Shown: positions 54,987 to 64,000, numbered from the stretch's first letter. The stretch is DNA of 64,000 nucleotides from Bacteroidota bacterium (GCA_016183805.1 JACPDX010000013.1:1-64000); one strand, 5' to 3'. The notes: a model not told the origin generated them from the sequence alone. Translations and numbers: made by a program.

Positions 54987-55640
54987 ATGTTAGACAAAAC
55001 AGGAATTGCAAAACGAATTGCACAAGAATTAAAAGATGGTTGGTATGTAAATTTAGGAATTGGTATTCCAACCTTAGTTGCCAACTATGTACCAAAAGAT
55101 ATTACCGTAGAATTTCAATCAGAAAATGGAATTTTGGGTATGGGACCATTCCCTTTTGAAGGAGAAGAAGATGCCGATTTAATCAATGCCGGTAAACAAA
55201 CGGTAACCTTACAGCCCGGAGCTTCAATTTTTGACTCTTCCACCAGCTTTGCTATGATTAGAGGACAACACGTTCAATTAACCGTTTTAGGAGCTATGGA
55301 AGTTTCTCAAAACGGAGATATTGCCAACTGGAAAATACCCGGTAAAATGGTAAAAGGCATGGGTGGAGCTATGGATTTAGTGGCTTCGGCAAAAAATATT
55401 ATTGTTGCCATGATGCACACCAACAAAGCTGGAGAAAGCAAAATTTTACCTGAGTGTACCTTACCGTTAACAGGTGTGGGTTGCGTAACCAAAGTAGTAA
55501 CCGAATTAGCTGTAATGGAAATTAAAAATGGGGCTTTTTATTTAATCGAACGTGCTCCGGGTGTTTCTGTAGAGCAAATAAAAATAGCCACTTTAGGCAA
55601 ATTGATTATTGAAGGGGATGTGCCTGAAATGAAGTTATAG
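54987..55640 (+). CDS. scoB: 3-oxoacid CoA-transferase subunit B
   Basis: The 217-residue protein has the catalytic Glu in FQSENGILGMGPFP (about residue 46), which forms the covalent glutamyl-CoA intermediate. GKQTVTLQPGASIFDSSTSF and GGAMDLVASAKN follow. It pairs with subunit A upstream. Its start lies 7 nt after the tandem repeat that ends the inserted cassette, so it may need read-through from scoA or a promoter in the cassette. A strong terminator follows. Confidence 0.94.
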   Translation: MLDKTGIAKRIAQELKDGWYVNLGIGIPTLVANYVPKDITVEFQSENGILGMGPFPFEGEEDADLINAGKQTVTLQPGASIFDSSTSFAMIRGQHVQLTVLGAMEVSQNGDIANWKIPGKMVKGMGGAMDLVASAKNIIVAMMHTNKAGESKILPECTLPLTGVGCVTKVVTELAVMEIKNGAFYLIERAPGVSVEQIKIATLGKLIIEGDVPEMKL

Positions 55641-55708
55641 TGCGGATAAATTTACCCATGCGTTGTTTTTGTTTTTTTCTTGTTTATAATTGTTCCATTT
55701 TAATACCA

Positions 55709-55772
55709 AAGAAAATCCCTACCCATTTAAAATACTACTGTGATTAAAATAAATATGGGTAGGGATTTTCTT
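55709..55772. terminator. Bidirectional terminator between scoB and the efflux operon
   Basis: AAGAAAATCCCTACCCAT and ATGGGTAGGGATTTTCTT form a perfect 18-bp stem with a long T run on the plus-strand side. It lies between convergent genes and can serve both. Confidence 0.9.
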
Positions 55773-55795
55773 AGGTTTTTTTTTTTTTGAATATT

Positions 55796-57103
55796 TTAAT
55801 TCCAGCCTCCTCCTAAAGCCTTGTACATATTAATTTTTGCATTCATTTGTTTCATTTTTATTTCAATAAGCTCCATTCTAGATTCTAATGCTTCACGTTG
55901 TGTTAACAATACTTCCATATAATCTGCTCGTGCCGATTTGAAAAGATTATTGGAAATGGTAATAGATTGAGAAAGTATCTCCACTTCATTCGATTTTGTT
56001 TGGTAACTTTTTGCAAAGTTGTTAATTTTTGAAAGCTCATTAACAACTTCGACATACGCATTTAAAATAGTACGTTCGTAATTATAAACGGCTTGAATTT
56101 GCTTAGCATTTGCACTAAAATAAGCTGCCTTAATTGCATTTCGATTAATTAATGGGGCTACTAAATCTCCTGCTAACGAAAAGAACATAGATTCCGGCTC
56201 AACCAAGTGCTTGGGATTAAATGCCTGATATCCTACATTAGCTTTAATTCCAATAGAAGGATAAAAATTGGCTTTAGCAACCTTAACATCTAACTTGGTT
56301 GCAGTTAGTTCCAACTCGGCTTGGCGAATATCAGAGCGGTTTTCTAGAAGTTGAGAAGGAAGCCCCTCATAAATAGCATCAAATACAATATCATTGAAGG
56401 TTTTTGATGTACGTTGTACAGGTTGAGGAAAACGACCAATTAAAAAATTTAGTTTATTTTCAGTCTCAATTATCTTTTGCTGAATTTCGTATTGTAAATT
56501 TTGAGTGTTTAAAAGTTGGGCTTCAAACCTATTTACGGCTAATTGAGTAACTTTGGCAGCTTCTTTTTGCTGTATTATTGTTTGCAGAACATTGCTTTGA
56601 ATTTCAATGTTTTTTTGGACTATTTCTAATTGATTATCAAGTGCTATCAATTCATAATAAGAATGAGCAATTTCTGCAATAAGATTTGTTACCATAAAGT
56701 TTTTACCTTCAACACTCGATAAATATTTTGCTACAGATGCTTTTTTAGCGTTTCGTAATTTTTTCCAAATATCTAATTCCCATGAAGCAGAAATACCCAT
56801 CATAAAATCAGGCATAGGATCAGGAAAATCCGTTGTTCCTGGGTCGATATTTATATTCTCATCCACTATTCCATTTCTTGTAAATTTACTGCCCTTATCA
56901 ATACCCGCTCCACCGCCTATATTAACAAATGGCAGGTATTCTCCTTTTCTTGCTTTTACTTCATTTTTACTAATTTCAATCTCCTGTAAAGTAATATTCA
57001 ATTCCTGATTATTTTTTAATGCAGTATCAATTAAAGCACTCAGGTTTTGGTCGGTAAAATAATCTTTCCATTTGATTTTTGCATTATTGGTCGAATCCTG
57101 CAT
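55796..57103 (-). CDS. TolC-family outer-membrane efflux protein lacking its signal peptide
   Basis: The 435-residue protein has two outer-membrane-efflux domains (repeated coiled-coil pattern, WKDYFTDQNLSALIDTALKNNQEL ... ASWELDIWKKLRNAKKAS ... ENRSDIRQAELELTATK). The first ATG starts directly at MQDSTNNAKIKWKDYF, with no export signal or lipobox. Upstream the same frame stays open for some 16 codons (NKNYKKKWQKTSF), which resembles the NYKxPxxxxPxxF that follows the lipobox in relatives, but a TAA ends it inside the pump gene. The first 64 nt overlap the pump gene. Either a deletion removed the signal or the protein is no longer exported. Confidence 0.82.
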   Translation of the reverse strand: MQDSTNNAKIKWKDYFTDQNLSALIDTALKNNQELNITLQEIEISKNEVKARKGEYLPFVNIGGGAGIDKGSKFTRNGIVDENINIDPGTTDFPDPMPDFMMGISASWELDIWKKLRNAKKASVAKYLSSVEGKNFMVTNLIAEIAHSYYELIALDNQLEIVQKNIEIQSNVLQTIIQQKEAAKVTQLAVNRFEAQLLNTQNLQYEIQQKIIETENKLNFLIGRFPQPVQRTSKTFNDIVFDAIYEGLPSQLLENRSDIRQAELELTATKLDVKVAKANFYPSIGIKANVGYQAFNPKHLVEPESMFFSLAGDLVAPLINRNAIKAAYFSANAKQIQAVYNYERTILNAYVEVVNELSKINNFAKSYQTKSNEVEILSQSITISNNLFKSARADYMEVLLTQREALESRMELIEIKMKQMNAKINMYKALGGGWN

Positions 57104-60100
57104 GAATGATGTCTTTTGCCATTTCTTTTTGTAATTCTTGTTAATATTTTTTTAATTAGAGATATATCTGATTTATCCTCAACAAAGGCTTCACTTAATG
57201 GATTTTCATCTTCGCCTCTTATCAATTGTTTACCCTCTGATAGTTTACCGAAGATGTAATATAACCCAGGTACTATTACTACTCCAAAAATGGTTCCGAA
57301 TAACATGCCACCAAGTGCTGACGCACCAATTGTGTGGTTACCAACAGCACCAGGTCCAGTGGCAATTACCAAAGGAATTAATCCGGCAATAAACGCAAAG
57401 GAAGTCATTAAAATTGGGCGAAAACGGGCTCGTGCTCCTTCAATAGCTGCATCAAGCACAGTTGCTCCTTTCTGGTGTTTTTGAACGGCAAACTCTACAA
57501 TCAAAACCGCATTTTTACCGAGCAATCCCGTCAACATAATTAGTCCTACTTGTGCATAAACATCATTGGTTAAACCCATCATTTTTAAAAGCAAAAATGA
57601 CCCAAATATTCCGGGAGGAATAGAAAGAAGTACTGCAAATGGCAGCAAAAAGCTCTCGTATTGTGCAGCAAGAATTAAATACACAAATAGTAATACTACC
57701 AAAAAGATGTAAATTGCTTCATTTCCTCTTCTTGCTTCATCATACGAAAGCCCTTCCCAAGCAATGTCATAACCTTGCGGTAATGATTGCTTTGCAACTT
57801 CTTGTATAGCCTTAAGTGCATCTCCAGAAGAGTATCCTGGAGCAGGCGTTCCATTAATTAAAGAAGAGGTATATAAATTGTATCGAGATATTTCATTTGG
57901 TCCTTGAGTCTTTTTCATGGTCATGAATGAAGAATAGGATACCATTTCGCCCATATCGTTTTTTACAAACAAATTCAAAAGATCCGATGGTTGTTTTCTG
58001 TATTCAGGGGCAGCTTGTGTATATACCTTGTAATAATTGTTGAACCGTATAAACCCTTGTTCGTAAGTACTACCAATCATAATATTCAGGTTTTCCATGG
58101 CTTTTCCTATAGAAACTCCCTTTTGCATAGCTAGAGCATTATCTATGATTAATTCGTACTGCGGATACTTAGCTGAGTAAAATGCAAATAACCCGCTCAA
58201 TTCTTTTCTTTTTTTCAATGCAGCCACAAACTCACTGTTCACTTTATCAAACGCCTGATAATCCACATCACTGCCTTTGTCTAATAAACGCAATGCAAAA
58301 CCAGCAGAAGATCCATAGCCGGGTACAGCAGGTGGCTCAAAGTATTCAACAATAGCTGCAAGGTCTTTTGTTTTTTCTTCTAGTTCTTCAATTATTTGTT
58401 TTACAGAATGTTTTCGCTCCGACCAATCTTTTAGATTAATCAAACAAGTTCCGGCATTAGAGCCTCTACCTTCGGTAAGAATCTCAAAACCAGCAAGAGA
58501 AGATACCGATTGAATGCCTTCTACTTGCTTAGCAATAGATTGAAGCTTTCTTGATATTTCATTGGTTCTTTCAAGTGTTGTTCCAGGTGGTGTTTGTATA
58601 ATAGCATAAATCTGCCCCTGATCTTCATTGGGGATAAATCCTGATGGCAGAATTTTGTTTACTCCTAAAATACCTAAACCAAATACAATCAGCAATCCGT
58701 AAGTAACAACTCTACGGTCAACTATCAATCGAAGCACTCCAGTATATTTTCCGGTAATTTTTTCGAAGTTTTTGTTAAACCAGTCCAGAAACATATTTAC
58801 CGGAGTTTTTCTTTTTGGTTTTCCATGATTGTTCTTTAATAATATTGCACAAAGCACTGGTGTAAGAGTAAGAGCAACCACACCAGAAAGCACAATGGCA
58901 CTAGCCATAGTAATAGAAAACTGGCGGTAAAGTACGCCAACTGGTCCTGTCATAAATGCAACAGGAATAAATACGGCAGTCATTACTAATGTGATGGCGA
59001 TAATAGCACCACTTATTTCTCCAAGCACTTTTTTTACAGCATGGAGAGGCAACAAATGCTCTTCTTCCATTTTTGTATGCACAGCTTCCACTACCACAAT
59101 GGCATTATCTACCACTATACCAATAGCTAAAACTAGTGCAAACAGTGTTATCAAATTTATGCTTAACCCAAATAGTTGCATAAATGCAAACGTACCTATA
59201 AGCGATACTGGAACAGCCAAAATAGGGATAAGTGTGGAACGCCAGTCGCCCAGAAAAATAAATACTACCAGTGCAACCAGTATAAAAGCTTCTAGTAAGG
59301 TGTGAAGGACTTTTTCGATAGAAGCATTAACGAATTTCGAAACATCGTAGTTGATTTCATAATCCATTCCGGGAGGAAAATCTTTCTTTAACTTTTCCAG
59401 TAATACTTTTGTATCCGCAATCACCGTATTGGCATTAGTACCAGAATTTTGTTTTAGCAAGATAGCGGTGGAAGGATAGCCATCTTTATTAGAGTATATA
59501 TCAACGAATTCGCTACCTGCTTCTACTTCGGCAATATCTTTTAGTTTTAGTAACTCACCATCGGGATTAGCACGAATGATAATCTCTTTATATTCTTCTG
59601 GTTTATTATACCAACCTTTATAGGAAAGAACATACTCCAGAGATTGTGCACTTTTACCCGAACTAAGTCCTACTCTTCCAGGTCTTCCAATTACACTTTG
59701 TTCATCAATAGCTTCCATAACATCCTCTGCTGAGATATTATATGCTCTCATCCTATCTGGTTTTAACCAAACTCGTATAGCAAAAGAACGACTACCAATT
59801 GCTTCGGCTCTACCCATTCCGCTTATCCTTTTAATTTCAGGTAAAATGAAGGTATTAGCATAATTGAACAAAAATTTTTCGTCAGCATTTTTATCCGTAC
59901 TGTAAAGGTTGACAAACATCAACATACTGGGTTGTATAGGAGTAATTATCACTCCTTCTCTTTGAACCAATGGAGGGAGATTGGTCATTACTTGGTCAAC
60001 CCTCATTTTTACTCTAGTTGCTGCAATGGTAGGGTCAGTTCCCGGTTCAAATATAATCGAAATAGTTGCCTCACTGGCACTCGTTGCATCCGATAGAATA

Positions 60101-60330
60101 TATTGCATACCTTGAACACCATTGATGGCTCTTTCTAAAATAGTTACAGTAGATTTAATCAATACCTCTGCATTTGACCCTGGAAATTCAATAAAAATAC
60201 TAACCCTTGGGGGAGCAATATCAGGGAATTGAGCTACTGGACTAGTATTCATCGTCATCAATCCAAGAAAAACTATTCCTAGTGATATGACTATTGATAA
60301 TACCGGTCGTTGAATAAACTTATTAAACAT
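57040..60330 (-). CDS. RND efflux transporter, HAE-1 family
   Basis: The 1096-residue inner-membrane pump has twelve helices and two large periplasmic loops. It has family start FIQRPVLSIVISLGIVFLGL, IPNEDQGQIYAIIQTPPGTT, the TM4 segment GIVVDNAIVVVEAV (second acidic position of the AcrB proton relay is Asn) and TM10 GLLGKNAVLIVEFA with the relay Lys. It exports drugs or other amphiphiles by proton antiport. The last 35-40 residues (from about SLIKKILTRITKRN) look unlike the family and cover the place where the TolC gene's signal sequence should be. It lies 25 nt after the adaptor gene. Confidence 0.93.
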   Translation of the reverse strand: MFNKFIQRPVLSIVISLGIVFLGLMTMNTSPVAQFPDIAPPRVSIFIEFPGSNAEVLIKSTVTILERAINGVQGMQYILSDATSASEATISIIFEPGTDPTIAATRVKMRVDQVMTNLPPLVQREGVIITPIQPSMLMFVNLYSTDKNADEKFLFNYANTFILPEIKRISGMGRAEAIGSRSFAIRVWLKPDRMRAYNISAEDVMEAIDEQSVIGRPGRVGLSSGKSAQSLEYVLSYKGWYNKPEEYKEIIIRANPDGELLKLKDIAEVEAGSEFVDIYSNKDGYPSTAILLKQNSGTNANTVIADTKVLLEKLKKDFPPGMDYEINYDVSKFVNASIEKVLHTLLEAFILVALVVFIFLGDWRSTLIPILAVPVSLIGTFAFMQLFGLSINLITLFALVLAIGIVVDNAIVVVEAVHTKMEEEHLLPLHAVKKVLGEISGAIIAITLVMTAVFIPVAFMTGPVGVLYRQFSITMASAIVLSGVVALTLTPVLCAILLKNNHGKPKRKTPVNMFLDWFNKNFEKITGKYTGVLRLIVDRRVVTYGLLIVFGLGILGVNKILPSGFIPNEDQGQIYAIIQTPPGTTLERTNEISRKLQSIAKQVEGIQSVSSLAGFEILTEGRGSNAGTCLINLKDWSERKHSVKQIIEELEEKTKDLAAIVEYFEPPAVPGYGSSAGFALRLLDKGSDVDYQAFDKVNSEFVAALKKRKELSGLFAFYSAKYPQYELIIDNALAMQKGVSIGKAMENLNIMIGSTYEQGFIRFNNYYKVYTQAAPEYRKQPSDLLNLFVKNDMGEMVSYSSFMTMKKTQGPNEISRYNLYTSSLINGTPAPGYSSGDALKAIQEVAKQSLPQGYDIAWEGLSYDEARRGNEAIYIFLVVLLFVYLILAAQYESFLLPFAVLLSIPPGIFGSFLLLKMMGLTNDVYAQVGLIMLTGLLGKNAVLIVEFAVQKHQKGATVLDAAIEGARARFRPILMTSFAFIAGLIPLVIATGPGAVGNHTIGASALGGMLFGTIFGVVIVPGLYYIFGKLSEGKQLIRGEDENPLSEAFVEDKSDISLIKKILTRITKRNGKRHHSCRIRPIMQKSNGKIILPTKT

Positions 60331-60355
60331 TTCTATTATTTTTTAGGTGGTTGCC

Positions 60356-61441
60356 TTATTCGGCATGTAAATGATTTATTTCCGATAATACTTGTTGTAA
60401 AAGCACAAAATCATACTTTATTTTCTGATTATTTTTAACCTTAGTCAAGCCTTCCAAAAGGATTTTGTCGGTTGTGGATAAGCCACCCGTTACTACATAT
60501 AAGTGTGATACTTCTTCACCAACGGTAATTTGCCTTGATTTAACCACATTGTTTTTATCTAACACAAAAACAAATTTCTTGTCAAGAATATCAAATGTTG
60601 ATTTTTGGGGAATAATGAGTGCATTTTTGTAGAACATAGGCATTAGAATATTTCCTGTTTGTCCATGTCTTAATATTCCATTTGGATTTGGAAATGTTGC
60701 TCTGAATGCAATATTTCCGGTTTCATTATTAAAATCAGCCTCAATGGTTTCCACTATTCCATCATAATCAAACATTTTTTTATTTGCCATTTGTAGTTTT
60801 ATTTTTAATGGCTCGTCAGATTTTTTTTTTGTTATATAATCTAAATACTCGGCTTCAGGCACATTGAAATAAACCCACATTTTACTATTGTCGGAAAGTG
60901 TTGTAAGTAGTTCTCCTTCATCAATTAAACTTCCCAATCGCACATAGAAACGACCCATTATACCATCAAAAGGTGCTCGGATTTCTGTAAAACCTAAATG
61001 TGCCTGAGCTAAAGCCAATTCTGCCTTTACTTTATCAAAATGAGCTTTAGCCAAAGCAAGTTCATTTTTTGATACAATGTTACTATCAGCAAGACTTTTG
61101 GTGTTTTGGTACTCTATTTCTGCAAAATTTGCTTCAGCCTGTGCTTTATTCATTTCTGCCTGATACATCAAAGGCATAATCTGAAACATGAGCTGACCTT
61201 TTTTTATGAACTGACCTTCATCTACATAAATATTTTGTAAATAGCCTCTTTCTTGTGACCTTAATTCAATGTGACTAATAGAATGTATCTGGGATACATA
61301 TTCATGAAAAAAAACAGTATCCTTTTGCATTGGATTAGTTACCAAAAATTTAGCTTCTTCTTCATGGTGTTCATTTTTTGAATTACAGCCAATGCAGCAC
61401 AAAAAGATACATAAGTTGAAAAGCATGAGAATTTTCCTCAT
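60356..61441 (-). CDS. RND efflux periplasmic adaptor lipoprotein (MFP)
   Basis: The 361-residue protein has a lipoprotein signal with lipobox CCIGC (Cys19) or nearby. A biotinyl-lipoyl-like domain is split around a helical hairpin (YVDEGQFIKKGQLMFQI ... LGFTEIRAPFDGIMGRFYVRLGSLID). Beta-barrel and membrane-proximal domains complete it. It connects the RND pump to the outer-membrane channel. The gene lies first of the three core efflux genes, 25 nt before the pump gene. Confidence 0.93.
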   Translation of the reverse strand: MRKILMLFNLCIFLCCIGCNSKNEHHEEEAKFLVTNPMQKDTVFFHEYVSQIHSISHIELRSQERGYLQNIYVDEGQFIKKGQLMFQIMPLMYQAEMNKAQAEANFAEIEYQNTKSLADSNIVSKNELALAKAHFDKVKAELALAQAHLGFTEIRAPFDGIMGRFYVRLGSLIDEGELLTTLSDNSKMWVYFNVPEAEYLDYITKKKSDEPLKIKLQMANKKMFDYDGIVETIEADFNNETGNIAFRATFPNPNGILRHGQTGNILMPMFYKNALIIPQKSTFDILDKKFVFVLDKNNVVKSRQITVGEEVSHLYVVTGGLSTTDKILLEGLTKVKNNQKIKYDFVLLQQVLSEINHLHAE

Positions 61442-61599
61442 AATAATTTAGTTTTATTTATTTTTTGAAAAATGATGATTTATTAATTTTTAAAGAAAAA
61501 TCAATAAAAACTATAGTTTCCTATGATATATATATACATTATATATTAGGACTTACGACCGACAAATTCTTTGTTAACGAGAAAGATTGATCATTAAAA

Positions 61600-62010
61600 T
61601 TATACAAGGAATATTTTCCAACAATGATGTAGAACAAAAAGAGAAACTAGCTCGCGATTGTCTAGCTTCTGTTTGATTTGATAGATTGTTTGTTTAAAAG
61701 AATTTGACTCATAGCTATTTTTTAAGAAGATACTTAGAAAAGTATGTGAATGACTAAAATCATCTTCCTCAAAAGTTTCCTCTTCAACATTCTCTCTAAA
61801 TTCAGAGAGTAAGTAATTTTTTTCTACTGGAAGATAACGAGGATTAAATTCAAAATCAGCTGTTTTTTTTTCTACTCTAAGAGATAATTGAGATATGGTG
61901 TCACAATTAATTATTTGATAAAAATTAACCGAGCCTAAAACATTAATAGAAACAATAGCAATAAAAATTAAAAACAAATTTATTATTCGATTTTTCATTT
62001 TTATTCTCAT
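61600..62010 (-). CDS. Small secreted protein upstream of the efflux operon
   Basis: The 136-residue protein has a signal-like N-terminus (MRIKMKNRIINLFLIFIAIVSINVLG). An acidic middle follows (ENVEEETFEEDDFSHSHTF), and the C-terminus ends HHCWKIFLV. I do not recognise the family. It lies on the same strand as the efflux genes, 158 nt before the adaptor gene, and may be its leader gene or an independent unit. The His/acid-rich centre could bind metal, which would be worth knowing for the efflux substrate, but this is only suggestive. Confidence 0.6.
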   Translation of the reverse strand: MRIKMKNRIINLFLIFIAIVSINVLGSVNFYQIINCDTISQLSLRVEKKTADFEFNPRYLPVEKNYLLSEFRENVEEETFEEDDFSHSHTFLSIFLKNSYESNSFKQTIYQIKQKLDNRELVSLFVLHHCWKIFLV

Positions 62011-62372
62011 TTTTAATTGTAATTATTTTCATGACAAAGGTCATAAATTGATTTCAATTAGGGTGTTTAATTAGGATTTTTTATGAATTTTTATGTTGAA
62101 GGATAATGTTTCTTATAGTATAAAGCTGCTAACGAACAGAGAAATTATAGTAAACAGTTGGTTGTCAGCTTCTGTTGCCGGTAGAGATAATAGAATTGAA
62201 TCTATCAAAAGAAATAATTCAGCTTATTTAAGGTCATCTATTCTTTTAAATCTATAAACTTTTTTTGATTAAAACAGGTAGCAGTTTTATAAAAACCTGT
62301 AATGAAATCGTGATTAATAAAAAAACCCGCAAAACAAAATTACTGTTTGTACGGGTTTTAAAGTTTTAAAAG
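62011..62372. other. Intergenic region before the efflux operon
   Basis: No gene seen. ATGAC-AAAG-GTCAT (62031-62044) is an inverted repeat over the only -7-like string (GACCTTTG on the minus strand), 21 nt before the small-protein start, so it is a candidate operator. Further on, ACAGGT and ACCTGT (about 62275-62300) form a weak hairpin. The tRNA terminator occupies the right end. Confidence 0.45.
62320..62361 (-). terminator. Terminator of tRNA-Gln
   Basis: AAAACCCG and CGGGTTTT pair around a 22-nt loop. On the minus strand a T run follows. It starts 11 nt after the tRNA 3' end. Confidence 0.75.
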
Positions 62373-62445
62373 TTGTCCGACTAGGGCTCGAACCTAGACT
62401 CTTCTGGACCAAAACCAGACGTGTTGCCAGTTACACCATCGGACA
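62373..62445 (-). tRNA. tRNA-Gln (anticodon TTG)
   Basis: The 73-nt cloverleaf on the minus strand has acceptor TGTCCGA/TCGGACA with discriminator A. The D arm is GTGT...ACAC, and the anticodon stem TCTGG/CCAGA holds loop TTTTGGT (anticodon TTG). The T arm is CTAGG/CCTAG around TTCGAGC. CCA is not encoded. It stands alone, followed by a terminator. Confidence 0.96.
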
Positions 62446-62501
62446 ATTGGACGGCAAAAGTAATAAAATATTTTTTCTGCACAACAATTTTGGTTTTTTT
62501 T

Positions 62502-62545
62502 AAGTCGGAAGACCGAAGTAACTTTCCTCTTCGGTCTTCCGACTT
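62502..62545. repeat. Interspersed GAAGACC inverted repeat between tRNA-Gln and the DUF2723 gene
   Basis: AAGTCGGAAGACCGAAG (62502-62518) and CTTCGGTCTTCCGACTT (62529-62545) are a perfect 17-bp inverted repeat with a 10-nt loop. This is the cleanest member of the family seen at 13367, 30754 and 50652, and best defines its palindromic unit. Confidence 0.8.
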
Positions 62546-62631
62546 CTGACTTTTTTTAACATAGATTAACATCCTTTAACAATTAATCGTTCAGAATTTC
62601 ATAAATTCGCTTCTTATAAAATTATTACACG

Positions 62632-64000
62632 ATGGATTATAAAAAATGGAACAATAGTTTAGGCTGGTTGGTATGGGCAGTGGCTTCTGCGGTATATTTA
62701 TTAACCATGGAATCAACGGCAAGTTTTTGGGATTGCGGTGAATTTATTGCAACAGCCTACAACTTAGAAGTTGGTCACCCACCAGGAGCACCATTGTTTA
62801 TGGTAATCGGAAGATTTTTTACCATGTTTACTTCTGCCGAAAATGCAGCTCTCGGAATAAATGCACTTTCTGCGTTGAGTAGTTCGTTTACCATTTTGTT
62901 TTTGTTTTGGAGTATTACAGCCATCGTAAAAAAATTAGCATTAAAATCGGGCGAATTAACTCAAGGAAAAACGATAGCCATATTAGGAAGTGCTTTGGTT
63001 GGTTCGTTGGCTTATACCTTTTCCGATTCGTTTTGGTTTTCGGCTGTCGAAGGTGAGGTTTATGCCATGTCATCATTATTTACCGCAGCAGTATTTTGGG
63101 CTATTTTAAAATGGGATGCTGTTTCCGGCGAAAGCCACAGTACTCGTTGGATGGTGTTGATTGCTTACTTAATGGGCTTGTCTATTGGCGTCCATTTATT
63201 AAACTTACTGGCAATTCCTGCTATGGTGTTTTTGTTCTATTTTAAAAACAAAGAATTGTCTATTAAAAGTTTTTTTGTTGCAATGGGATATTCTGTGTTG
63301 ATATTAGGTATTGTTCAGTTTGGAATTATTCCAGGAACGTATAAAATAGGTTCCATGTTCGAAATTCTTTTTGTAAACTCTTTTGGGTTACCTTTCCATT
63401 CAGGATTAATTTTTTATGTAATTTTATTAATAGCTGTAGTTAGCTATGCTTTATACATTACACAGAAAAAAGGCATGGTGGTTTGGAATACTATTTTGTT
63501 ATGTTTTACTGTAATTTTAATTGGTTATTCAACCTATGCAGTTATCATGACTCGTTCGGCAGCTAATCCTCCAATGGATGAGAACAATCCTGAAAATGTA
63601 TTTAGTTTATTGTCGTACTTAAATCGTGAACAATATGGCTCAGCACCGTTTTTAACTGGTCAATATTTTAATACCCCTTTAGATGCCCGTGAACCTTACA
63701 AGGAAGGAAAACCGGTTTATTTTCAAAACAAAGAAACAGGTAAATACGAAATAACCAACAAAGGCGAAAAAAACGAACCAAACTACGATAGCAACACTTC
63801 CGGATTTATGCCACGTATGTGGAGTGCTCAATCACACCATGTTGATGCGTATAAAACTTGGAGTAACTACAAAGGTAAAAGAGCCAAAGCCGGAAACGGA
63901 GAAACCATTCAGGTACCAACTTTTGGCGAAAACTTGGCTTTTTTGTTCAACTACCAATGGGGTCATTTGTACTGGCGTTATTTCATGTGGAACTTTGTAG
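62632..64000 (+). CDS. DUF2723 membrane protein (3' end outside window)
   Basis: The frame from ATG 62632 (MDYKKWNNSLGWLVWAVASA) stays open for 456 codons to the window edge. It contains the family signature ESTASFWDCGEFIATAYNLEVGHPPGAPLF and many transmembrane helices. DUF2723 proteins resemble protein O-mannosyltransferase-type GT-C glycosyltransferases, with catalytic Asp/Glu in the first loop (WDCGE here). They are about 1000 residues in Bacteroidota and probably glycosylate exported substrates. No partner gene is visible. Confidence 0.9.
   Translation, partial: MDYKKWNNSLGWLVWAVASAVYLLTMESTASFWDCGEFIATAYNLEVGHPPGAPLFMVIGRFFTMFTSAENAALGINALSALSSSFTILFLFWSITAIVKKLALKSGELTQGKTIAILGSALVGSLAYTFSDSFWFSAVEGEVYAMSSLFTAAVFWAILKWDAVSGESHSTRWMVLIAYLMGLSIGVHLLNLLAIPAMVFLFYFKNKELSIKSFFVAMGYSVLILGIVQFGIIPGTYKIGSMFEILFVNSFGLPFHSGLIFYVILLIAVVSYALYITQKKGMVVWNTILLCFTVILIGYSTYAVIMTRSAANPPMDENNPENVFSLLSYLNREQYGSAPFLTGQYFNTPLDAREPYKEGKPVYFQNKETGKYEITNKGEKNEPNYDSNTSGFMPRMWSAQSHHVDAYKTWSNYKGKRAKAGNGETIQVPTFGENLAFLFNYQWGHLYWRYFMWNFV

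Overview
This is an AT-rich chromosomal window from a member of the Bacteroidota, most likely a Flavobacteriales-type marine or aquatic organism. The evidence is the type IX secretion system (T9SS) cargo proteins with type A and type B C-terminal sorting signals, PorP/SprF and GldH, a b558-type SdhCAB operon, a heptose adenylyltransferase, and Bacteroidota promoters with TAnnTTTG -7 boxes (often with a -33 TTG). The assignment rests on protein families and promoter style only; there is no rRNA in the window.

Layout. 1-5.5 kb (minus strand): a truncated secreted DUF7948-type protein, an RCC1-repeat T9SS cargo, a small secreted protein, and an ECF sigma factor overlapping a membrane-anchored PD40/OmpA protein that looks like its anti-sigma partner and sensor. 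5.7-7.3 kb: dtd, a gamma-carbonic-anhydrase-like protein and rfaE2. 7.4-24.4 kb: a TPR histidine kinase, its NarL-type response regulator, a stand-alone HTH protein and a run of secreted proteins (two T9SS type A cargos, a formylglycine-enzyme-like protein, a 1723-residue type B adhesin with a PorP/SprF partner, a 590-residue secreted protein, a PD40/OmpA protein). 24.4-27.1 kb: a decayed TPR/phosphatase gene and a Sel1-repeat protein. 27.3-31.4 kb: sdhCAB, a CoA-binding protein and small ORFs. 32.4-39 kb: a vWA protein and a 1418-residue SprB-repeat type B cargo. 39-48 kb: housekeeping genes (methyltransferase, dprA, gyrB, tyrS, mazG-like, pgk). 48-53.6 kb: holB-like, then PSP1-gldH-PBP1A. 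53.8-55.6 kb: a two-subunit CoA-transferase operon interrupted by a four-helix-bundle gene. 55.8-62 kb: an RND efflux operon. The end holds a tRNA-Gln and a truncated DUF2723 membrane protein.

The most striking signal is a 20-bp near-palindromic operator, consensus (A/T)ATANGNCA-AA-TGCCGTAT plus one base, present five times between 9.2 and 19.6 kb. Each copy ends exactly 21 nt before a TAnnTTTG-like -7 box. The copies lie upstream of the response regulator, the stand-alone HTH gene, a T9SS cargo, the FGE-like/adhesin/PorP cluster and the 590-residue protein. This looks like the regulon of the two-component system encoded next to it, centred where a class II activator would bind. A relic of the HTH gene's 3' end in front of the fourth copy shows that at least one promoter arose by duplication.

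A second theme is interspersed palindromic repeats that have entered coding sequence: one forms a linker in the PD40/OmpA sensor and another encodes the signal peptide of GldH. Two nomadic genes (GxxExxY and four-helix bundle) sit between inverted repeats. The TolC-family gene of the efflux operon has lost its signal peptide where it overlaps the pump gene.
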